Origin: Hemicordylus capensis | Taxonomy: Eukaryota > Chordata > Lepidosauria > Squamata > Cordylidae | NCBI RefSeq assembly: GCF_027244095.1 | Contig: NC_069662.1 | Coordinates: 13,480,501-13,544,500 of the forward strand | DNA length: 64,000 nt | Direction: 5' to 3' | Part shown: positions 56,252 to 64,000 of the stretch, piece after piece | Position numbering within the stretch: the first letter of the stretch is position 1 | How the letters are laid out: every line of letters begins with the position of its first letter | Notes under the pieces: generated by a model | What the model was told of the DNA's origin: nothing | The model's input: only the letters and a program-made list of their open reading frames with translations | The model's database searches: none | Program-made: the position numbers and the translations under genes

Positions 56252-56945
56252 GGATATGCAAATCAAATTGGGCACAAAATGATTTGCACCCAAATCTGCC
56301 AGTTTGGCGTGATTTGTGGACAAAACAAATCATCCCTGTGCTAGCTGACCAGATTCACATCCAAAACAGATCGCCCAGATTTAAGACCTGAAAATGTTGT
56401 AGATTCAGACCTCCATTTTGGGGTGATCTCTTTTTCTGTCTCCATTTTGTGTCAGGAAATTTATTTGAAAATCCTGCCCTCCCAAGATTGGTGACTTACA
56501 GTGTGCAATGATTGGCTGGAGATTCCCCCCTAGTTCCAGACTGGCCCGTTTGCCTTTAAATCTTGTGTTGCCAGGGGTGACTGGCCCTGCATTGGCTAGG
56601 GGAAGGGTCAAGGAAGGGACAAGGCTGGGGGGGAGTTTGAAGGAGGGATTTGCAAAGGTAGGCAGCCACCATTCTGCCTTTCTGCTTCGTGAGAGAAGTG
56701 GTGGTGGGGGGGGGGAGTTTTGCTTTGCCTTGCCTGCCTGCTGCCTGGAGTGGATTCTCTGCTTTTTGTTCCTGCTTTCCTGATTGAGGAAAAGAGAAGA
56801 GAATTTTTTTTCACCCCCCCTTCCTGCTGCTGAGAGAATCACTGCCTGTGCCTGCTATCTGTGAGAATCAATTTGGGTACAAAATGATTTGTACCTGAAT
56901 CTACCTGTTTGGGAGATTTGTGGACAAAATAAATCGCCCCAGTGC
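56252..56945. repeat. hAT-type repeat, left end only
   Basis: Starts tagggatatgcaaatcaaattggg; the inner word gatttgtggacaaaacaaatc recurs at about 56915. Shares the cctgctgctgagagaatc region with 11990-12010. No right terminus found. Confidence 0.5.
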
Positions 56946-58415
56946 TAGCTGGCCAAGATTCTTTTCAGTCCCCGAGCAGCATTACTATTTTGATCTTCAC
57001 CTGCCCAAAGTCCCAAAAATCCAGGTTTAGATACACTTAGTTCAACACTTGCATCATACTTCAGTATTCTGCTTGATTAATTTAGGTGGGAAAGTCAAAT
57101 GGTTAATTTGGGTGGGAAAGTCCCTGTCCATCATATTTTTCTGGTCTGTTCAGTCATGGCTTCTTTTGATAAGGCCTTCTTAAGAGCTTGCCATGCTCCT
57201 GTCCTCTCTCTGATATCCCTTGGTCCTTTTCACATATTTTGTTCAACACACATACAGTAGTACACTTCCTAGCTGTACCCTGCATTTGTGGGGGCCTCTA
57301 CCCAGGTTCACTTTTGAAATGAATGCTTGTACAGTCATTCACACAAAAACATGCATACAGACACCTGTACCACACAATAAGGCTGTTCCCTTGATTATTA
57401 TCAGGCTAGGAGAAGCCTTCTACCTTAGTCTGAGAGCTGTGCATGCTCCCAATATTTGACCATATGTTAGATAAAAGCAAGGTCTTATGAGGGGAGCCTG
57501 CTCGTCTGTCAAGCCCCAGCACCGTTTGACAAGCACAGCCTATTCAGATTCCATCCACAGCTTTGGAATGAGGTAGGAGGAACAACTCTTCTACCCAGCT
57601 GGGCCTTTTCAGACAAGCAAGCTCCCCATCTCCAACCTTGTGTTTATCTAACACACAATCAAATATCAGCAGCACACACAGCTCCCAAACTAGGGTAGGC
57701 GGTGTCTCTTACCCCAATAATAATCATGAGAACAGCCCTACGATATGAACATGGCCCAAATTTTCATAACTTCTTCAATAATGATCTTCTTCTTCCCTCC
57801 AGAGAGGGAGAGAAACTTAATTTGTTGTTTAAATCAAAAGCCTTAATAATCATATGAATGCAAGAGATAATGCAAATATGGTGCCATACACCATAGAACC
57901 CCACCACCTGCTTAGGCCTGGAGGTCCCCAGGCAATCAGCAGTGATGGTCCCAACTGGCCCCAAAGGCAACCTCATGTCTCCATTCTATTTCTAATTTTA
58001 GAACCCCCCAAGGTCTTTCCCCTGTGGCACCAACATTGTAGTTAAGACTACATTTGGATCAGTTATTCATTATTTAAGTCTACTGAAGATTTCTCGTGAT
58101 CAAGCTTCTTTGGTTCGTGAGAAGGGTGTCATCAGTAAGACCCAATTTGTTTTGCCTTGTACCATCAGATGTATGGAACATCTGGACTCTGCTGGCTTTT
58201 GGATGAGATATTTTTACAGTAAGACTATATATTTTTCTTTAATAGAAGGGGAATTCAGTTTCTACATGTTCAGTATATAAAGGGTGAATCAACATATATT
58301 TTCCGTCTTAAAAGAAGATGGAGGCATAGAACACCAAACTCCATTGACCTCCCAGGTAGACTTGTTATTTCTAGCTCCTAACAGCACAATCCGGTCGAGA
58401 TATAAGATGCTGCTA
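56946..58415. other. Intergenic, nothing recognised
   Basis: About 1.5 kb without a recognisable gene, repeat family or structure. Confidence 0.4.
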
Positions 58416-59080
58416 TAAGGAGACAGCAGACCAATGGTCCATCTAGCTCAATACTATCTATCCTGACTCTAAGCAGATTCTCAGGTAAAGGACATGCATT
58501 ATTCAGCTCCTTGAAATCCTTTATCTGGAGATATCAAGGGACTGAACCGGCATGCAAAAGGTGTTGAGCCCTTTCTCATGGATCATGAGAAGGGGCGGGG
58601 GAGGAAGCCTCAAAAAGCTTAACTCCTCTGCAGATGATCCTCGTTGTTGATCTGGGCATGGAGATCACACACAAATGCATGCAGCTGCCTCCTCAGCTGC
58701 CTCCTCAGGCAGCATGGCCACATGCAGCTGCCTCCTCAGGCAGCATGGAGGGTCATGGGCCAGAAGTTCATCCCCCTGGCCCCCAGAATTCCCATAATGC
58801 ACCATGTGAGTGTGTGGTGAATTATGGAGATTCCCCCAATGCTGGCTGGGAGCCCTGCAGCAGCCAGGAGCAAGCAGCCGGGGCTGGCAGACTAACAAAT
58901 TGGGCTAAGGGAGTGCTAGCTCCCTTAACCCCGTTTATGAGGGCGGATGGTGTGATGGGTTTATCTCTGAGGTGCCACCGGAATCAGGTTCTTAAGCACA
59001 GGCAGGACCAGGCTTGGCTTTCTTAGCCCAGTTTTTCCTGCATATGAGAAGAGCCTTGTTATCTACCACTGAGCAACTGT
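58416..59080 (+). repeat. CR1/SINE-like repeat split by a family-2 MITE
   Basis: 58425-58550 (agaccaatggtccatctagctcaatact … ctggagatatcaagggactgaac) and 59060-59080 (ctaccactgagcaac) are two halves of a common amniote repeat. Between them lies the MITE 58565-59058 (gagccctttctcatggatcatgag … catatgagaagagcc). Confidence 0.55.
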
Positions 59081-59809
59081 ATCCAATAGACCAGTTGTAA
59101 TCAAGGTGGTGTGGTTAAGACTGAGGGCAGAGAAGTTAAAACCCAGTTCTTTCTCTGGCATTTGGGAAGAGCTGGCATGTTCTGTGCTCCTTATCAGGAA
59201 CCCTTCTCCTCCCCATTGACCATGAAATACAGCTGAGACACTTAGGACTTCACCGTATCTATAGCCTGACAAGGTGAGAGATTGGGAAAGGAACTGAAAG
59301 AGGGGCACACTGATAAATGTACATCAATGCAACAAGCCCCTGTTTATCATTACTGATGCCTCTAGTTTGCCTTCCAGTAGTTGACAGAGCAGTAATTTTG
59401 TGTGATCTGTTATTCCTTTCCTGCCAACTCTAGGGCAGAAATCTTTCTCTATGCAGTGGTCTATCTACTACTGAATTTTGTTTCCAACAGCAGCTGGGAA
59501 GCGTAAAAACAAAGCATGATGGCCTGACCTAGATGGACCACTTATCTGACAAAGCATAAAGAAGCTTTGACATAGAACTGCCCTTCCACACTGTCATCTG
59601 ACCACAGTGGCTGACATCCAGACTAAGCTACTGAATAGTACTATACAGGAGTTACTGTAAAGGACTACTTGATTTCATTAGAGCTACTCAGGAATAAGGA
59701 ATAATATAGTACACCAGATAATGATAAATAGATATTGAAAAGACCATGAATTTGCCTCTATGAACTTGACTGGAGATCTGTCGAAGTTTGACTAAGCACT
59801 GTTGGACTC
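59081..59809. other. 5' flank of the olfactory receptor gene
   Basis: No repeat or promoter motif assigned. Olfactory receptor genes usually have upstream non-coding exons; none can be placed here. Confidence 0.4.
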
Positions 59810-60763
59810 ATGGAAACACAGAACCAGTCATCCATTAAAGACTTCATCTTGCTAGGCTTATCAAACTCCCCTGGACATCAAGGAATCATCTTTTGGGGAT
59901 TCACTTTCATCTATTCAACAGCTTTGGTAGCCAACTTCCTCTTTATCCTCACCATAAGCAGCTGCAGCAAACTCCACACCCCGATGTATTTCCTGCTCAT
60001 CAATTTGTCCATAGCAAACATGTTCTGCATCTCAGTGACAATTCCTAAGATGCTTCAGGCTACTTTGTCTCCGAGGAAGACCATCTCCTTTTCTGGCTGT
60101 ATGGCACAAGTCTGCCTTTTCTTATGGGCTTTGGGAACAGAGCTCTTGCTCCTCTCGTTTATGGCCTTTGATCGCTATGCTGCCATCTGCCACCCTTTGC
60201 AGTACACTATCATCATGAGGAGGGAAGTGTGTGTTGGGGTAGTAGCTGCAGTATGGGTGACTGGGATGGTTAATTCGGCAGTTCACACCGGACTTGTACT
60301 CCAGCTTTCCTTCTGCAACTCCAGGGTCATCAACCACTTCTTCTGCAATCTGCCTCCATTGCTGGCACTCTCTTGCTCAGACATCAGCCTCAATGAAATC
60401 ATGGCATATGTATCTGATGCTTTCATCTCCATGGGTAGCTGTACATTGACTTTAACATCATATGTACTCATTTTGATAACCATCAGCAGAATCCAGTCTG
60501 CTGAGGGGAAAAAGAAAGCCTTCTCCACTTGTTCTTCTCACCTCCTGGTGGTCATCTTTTACTTTTCCACCATCATCTACACATACATCAGGCCCACCTC
60601 ATCCTCTTCTCTAGAAGAGGACAAGGTACTTGCTATCCTGTATACAGTGGTGACCCCAGTGCTCAATCCTGTCATATATTCCCTGAGAAATCAAGATGTT
60701 AAGGAGGCCCTGAAGAGGCTCACAGGTAGATTCATACCAAGAGCTAGCCTGGTGTATGGTTAG
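59810..60763 (+). CDS. Olfactory receptor, class II, intact single-exon gene
   Basis: 317 codons in one open frame: METQNQSSIKDFILLGLSNS (N-glycosylation site NQS), LHTPMYFLLINLSIANM (TM2), MAFDRYAAICHPLQY at the end of TM3 (the family's MAYDRY motif), KAFSTCSSHLLVV (TM6) and PVLNPVIYSLRNQDVKEAL (TM7). These are the diagnostic odorant-receptor motifs. The extracellular Cys residues are kept. Expected in olfactory sensory neurons, coupling to Golf. The subfamily was not determined. The last residues (RASLVYG) and stop lie in the SINE that begins at about 60750. Codons downstream of YSLRN are normally variable, so function is probably retained. Confidence 0.95.
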   Translation: METQNQSSIKDFILLGLSNSPGHQGIIFWGFTFIYSTALVANFLFILTISSCSKLHTPMYFLLINLSIANMFCISVTIPKMLQATLSPRKTISFSGCMAQVCLFLWALGTELLLLSFMAFDRYAAICHPLQYTIIMRREVCVGVVAAVWVTGMVNSAVHTGLVLQLSFCNSRVINHFFCNLPPLLALSCSDISLNEIMAYVSDAFISMGSCTLTLTSYVLILITISRIQSAEGKKKAFSTCSSHLLVVIFYFSTIIYTYIRPTSSSSLEEDKVLAILYTVVTPVLNPVIYSLRNQDVKEALKRLTGRFIPRASLVYG

Positions 60764-60896
60764 AGTGCAAGATTTTGAGTGGGGATTCCCAAGTTCAAAT
60801 CCCCATTCAGCCATGAAACTCCCTGGGGTCAATCGCTTTTCCTCAGTCTCCCTCATAGGATAAAATGCAAGAGAGCAATGTATGTATGTATGTATG
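60750..60896 (+). mobile_element. tRNA-derived SINE overlapping the OR stop codon
   Basis: agctagcctggtgtatggttagagtg (box A region), caagttcaaatccccattcagccatg (box B region), then ctcagtctcc…; tail (TGTA)n at about 60880-60896. Same family as 35051 and 46660, more diverged. Confidence 0.75.
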
Positions 60897-60975
60897 GATT
60901 TGATTTGATTTGATTTGATTTCTATATCACTCTTCCAAAAATGGCTCAAGGTGGTTTACATTAAAATAATCAGGT
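60897..60975 (-). mobile_element. L2-type LINE 3' tail
   Basis: On the minus strand: aatgtaaaccaccttgagcc…gtgatatagaaatcaaatcaaatc, the L2-like 3' end with its AATCA tail repeats. Confidence 0.65.
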
Positions 60976-61810
60976 AGAGAGGCAATAAATAAATAGATGT
61001 CTGCTAACCCACACAAGTGGGATGTGATCTAGTACCGGGACACATTCAGGTTCAGTATGCAAGAAATTATCAGTTGCTGAGTCAGCTAGCATCTGCTTGG
61101 TGAGTAAAACATATCTGCAATGCAAATATAAACTTGTTTGACTACTTTGACTTTCCCTCAAAGAATTCACAGAACTGTAGCTTCACGAGGTTGCTGATAA
61201 TTCCTTCATGGTGATCCTAGGCCTCTCATAGAACTACACTTCCCAGAATCCCTTGACTGAGAGCCATCAGGTTTGAAACAGGTTTATGTTTGGGGGCTGT
61301 AGACATCAGATTTTCAGGTTCACTATAAATCTGCAGTATAGCATGTTAGGAAACTTAGAACTATGAAGTAGGAAGGAACTATGGCCCAAAAGGTGGGGGC
61401 AAGTAATTTCTCCCTAAAGCAACCTACACAATCCAGATCACAGCACAAGCAGGACACACTGAAAAAAGGTGCCTGGTATCCCGCAACATTTTACAAATGG
61501 AAACAGTAACACACTTGTGTACTTTTGTAGCATTCAAATATCACAGCCTGAGCCCGCCATTCACCACCACCACTTTTTAATCTGTTGTATTTGCTGGTTT
61601 TGCACTGGCTTCTGAATCAATTGTATTCATAAACTGGCCACAAGTTTTCTTAAAAATATTTTTTGTTTTTGCACCCCACTTTTCAGCTATTGGGGGTTTA
61701 GATCTTTTAAAACATCTGTGTATTTAACAGTATGTTTAATCTCAAATGGATGTGGCTGTATTTATAATAGGACAGATGCAATTTAAATTCAGGGCATTTA
61801 CTATCTGGAT
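60976..61810. other. Intergenic
   Basis: A diverged small hAT-type piece (agaactacacttcccagaatccc) lies near 61225-61265; nothing else recognised. Confidence 0.4.
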
Positions 61811-62039
61811 TAGGGGTGTGCGTGGATCGGTAGTTGTGGTTTGATCTGAATTAAAACCAAATATGACCCGAACCATAGGTCCCTGGACCGGTTTAGTTGA
61901 ACCCACAGGCTGGGCTGGTTGGGTCGGTGAACCGGCTCAAACCTGTCTGAAGCTTTTCAAAATCGAACCACTCGAACCGACCCAGTTTGTGACAGACCAG
62001 TTTGCAATCAAACTGGTACATGCACACCAGACTCCACTA
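61811..62039. mobile_element. hAT-type element (229 bp)
   Basis: Starts taggggtgtgcgtgg and ends catgcacaccagactccacta. Flanks ATCTGGAT (61803-61810) and ATCTGATT (62040-62047) match 6 of 8. Interior of gaaccg/ccggttc words. Confidence 0.65.
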
Positions 62040-62057
62040 ATCTGATTGTTCCTGATA

Positions 62058-62575
62058 AATAGTGGGGCGATTCTCATGACCAACAAAAATTGGGCTAGGA
62101 GAGCCTAGCCCAATTTTTGTTGGTCGTAAGAACGACCGGGTTCGCAGCTGAGCCCGGTGGTTCTTGAGCAGGTAACCCGCTCGAGAACCCCTGCTAAATA
62201 GCAGGTTTGTGGAGCAAGCGCTCCAGCAAACCTGCTTTTTAGGCTCGTGAGTAGCCACGGTGCAGCTTCATGCCGCGCCTACTCATGAGTAGACCCCTGA
62301 CCGGGAGGGGAAAAGCTGCCTCCTGGCTCGGGGGTCTCCCCAGTATGCCCTGCACACTCGTGCAGGGCATACTGGGGCTTGCGGAGGCCATGTGGCCCGC
62401 GCTCCCCCCCCCCCCCGCCGGCTCCGTCTCGGAGCCAGCCATCATGTGGGCGGCCGATCCGGCCACCCTGGGCTCCCTGCCCACTTGTGAGTGGGGAGAG
62501 CAGGCTTAGCCCGCTCTTCCCGCTCACCAGGAAAAACCAGGTCTCACTGATCGTGAGACCCAGTCCAGTAACAGT
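62058..62575. mobile_element. MITE-like element (family 2), long form
   Basis: Left end gattctcatgaccaacaaaaattggg is mirrored at once by cccaatttttgttggtcgtaag. Right end ggtctcactgatcgtgagacc. GC-rich interior collinear in reverse with 20662-21145 (gtgagtagccacggtgc / gcaccacgcctactcac type words; gagccagccatcatg…cggcc). No coding capacity. Confidence 0.65.
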
Positions 62576-62714
62576 TGGTGCATACGAGGATCATGACCTG
62601 TATGTCTGTTATAAAGGTGCATAAAACTCCAGCCTTGGTTGTGCACTCTCTTTTTCTCTCCACTTACAGACAAAGCAAACACATTTGCCAAGTTACCTGA
62701 GACAGCTCCTTGTC

Positions 62715-63010
62715 CCATATCCAAACCTTGAGATCCTTTTCAGAGGCCTTGCTTCGAGTGCAAATGAGGTGAGGCAGGTGGCTACAAGGGGGAGAGGCCT
62801 TTTTGGTGGTGGCACCCCATTTATGGAATAGCCTCCCCAGTGAAGCTCACCTGGCATCGTCATTTGGTGTGTTTCTTTTTTTAAAATTATATTTTATTAT
62901 AATCTTTGGTTTTGTTTTATGTGTTTTAATAATATGTTTTACTCAGTTGTTTTATTGATTTACTTTGTGAACCATTGTTGTGCTAAAAATGGATTTCTCT
63001 GAGCAAGCAA
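62715..63010 (+). mobile_element. L2-type LINE 3' region
   Basis: gcaccccatttatggaatagcctccccagtgaagctcacctggcatc…, then T-rich stretch and tttactttgtgaaccattg, matching the usual L2 end of squamates. Confidence 0.65.
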
Positions 63011-63113
63011 CTGAAGTCTGAGGTATATGTATAGGCACATATCTAAGATGGCTGAAGAAATGCTAAGCTAACTAGCTGTAATGCAAATACTGAACTGAAG
63101 TAACCTTGCTTAG

Positions 63114-63725
63114 GGATGTGCAAACCAGTTCGATGGTTCGAGGGGGTTCTATGGTTCGGTTCAATGGTTCAGGGGTTTGGGTTCTAACCAACCCCCCCCC
63201 ATTCCATCCGGACTGAGACTGAACCCCCCAACCAGTACACGAATTTTTTTTCCAGAATTCTTTTTTAACCTTTTCTCCCCTCTGGGGTAGCTCCTTGGGG
63301 CGCTGGGTCCAGGGAGGTTATCCCTCCTGCTGCTGGCCTTCGAAATGCTAGCCTTTTCATCCAGTTTTTCAGCACATTCGAGCCTTGGTAAAATGGTGCG
63401 GTGCCCAAAATGGCCCTGAGCCTTGCAGGGTCCATTTGCTCATGTGCAGCAGCCACCATTTTGGGCAATGCAGAAGCACATAGTTTGGTGTGGTGGCCAA
63501 AATGGTGGCTGCTGCACATGTGCAAATGGTCTCTGTGAGGCCCTAGGCCATGCCAGGCCTTGCAGAGGCCATTTCCACATGCATGGTGGCCGCCATTTTG
63601 GCTTCCATGCCAATCTACGGAGGCCCAAATGGGCCAAACAATTGGCCAGAATGGCCAGAGGTGGTGATTTTGGAGGCTGGTGGGCGGGAGGGGGAACCTC
63701 CGCGAAATTATGATTAATAACCATA
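63114..63725. mobile_element. hAT-type element, left end (relative of 43996-44622)
   Basis: Starts tagggatgtgcaaaccagttcg; the gaaccccccaacc and gagcatgtgcagcagccaccatt words parallel 44040-44610. The right terminus is missing. The long open frame across it on the minus strand (63900-63265) is fortuitous. Confidence 0.55.
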
Positions 63726-64000
63726 AATAATCAAAGGTTATGGATGTTGATTTGGTTCTTTGTATCCATCCTGAGACCAAGACTGAACTCAAATCTGTTA
63801 GTGCCTTCTTCAAGAAGTTCTGTGATTGGTGTGATGTGTGATCACATATATGGCCTCTGCACATGGGCGGAAGCCAATCAATGTCAGAGCCACACAGCAC
63901 AGGCAGGCTCTTAGGGAGTGCAGGGGGCCTTCTAGGAGCAGTGGTATGACTGCCACAAGACCAGTAAGGCTCTTTAGAATCCTTTTTGAGGATTCCCCCA
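63726..64000. other. Intergenic end of window, nothing recognised
   Basis: No gene or repeat family identified. Confidence 0.4.

Noticed and set aside
63265-63900. 211-codon minus-strand open frame
   Set aside because: Lies across a hAT-type repeat with palindromic gcctcgcagaggcc-type words; composition is Trp/His-rich with no domain, and the relative at 43996-44622 does not keep the frame.

Overview
The window looks like nuclear DNA from a squamate reptile (lizard or snake). It holds a tandem cluster of vomeronasal type-2 receptor (V2R) genes, a family greatly expanded in squamates. It also has one olfactory receptor gene and a squamate-type set of repeats: RTE-BovB, CR1, L2, L1, R4/Dong-like and Vingi/CR1-like LINEs, tRNA-derived SINEs, a DIRS-like fossil, solo LTRs and many small hAT-like elements. 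There is no bacterial or viral gene organisation, and no rRNA gene, CRISPR array or stand-alone tRNA gene was seen.

V2R block (1-56 kb, all main genes on the minus strand). Gene A (exons 1-3 visible, 6774 down to the left edge) and gene B (six exons, 39042 down to 17586) are tandem duplicates. Positions 1-9240 correspond to about 28870-41650. Gene B splices in frame into a complete 893-residue receptor: the exons are 266, 292, 858, 228, 127 and 911 nt, 2682 nt in all. Gene C (49695 down to 45660) keeps exons 1, 5 and 6 only. Fragment D (55753-55488) is the first third of a seventh-transmembrane-type exon 6. Scattered relics include a V2R exon 4 in opposite orientation (12243-12568), an orphan exon 1 with its 5' flank (about 13900-14700), an intron-2 relic (42690-42900) and a 3'-flank relic (43437-43600). 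The locus has evidently been through repeated birth, inversion and decay.

Repeats. The two duplicate copies act as each other's empty sites. Because of that, exact insertions can be read: a TA-flanked Tigger-like MITE in copy A, and in copy B an L1 fragment with a 22-bp target duplication, a SINE plus R4-type LINE, and a 42-bp (AATC)n tail insertion. A family of hAT-type elements with termini TAGGGRTGTGCA and 8-bp target duplications recurs across the window. Several members are foldbacks whose long inverted arms are unrelated to one another. The largest (52756-54742, perfect 8-bp duplication CTATCAAG) is a near-2-kb palindrome made of about 147-bp tandem units, and it sits inside a DIRS-like fossil.

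Right part (56-64 kb). This is mainly repeats around one intact olfactory receptor gene (59810-60763, plus strand). Its last six codons and stop codon lie in a tRNA-derived SINE. Both receptor families are expected to act in chemosensory neurons: V2Rs in the vomeronasal organ, ORs in the main olfactory epithelium. No shared operon-like control is expected in a vertebrate. The only regulatory candidate is a block about 0.3-0.6 kb upstream of the V2R start codons that is shared by genes A, B and the orphan exon 1.
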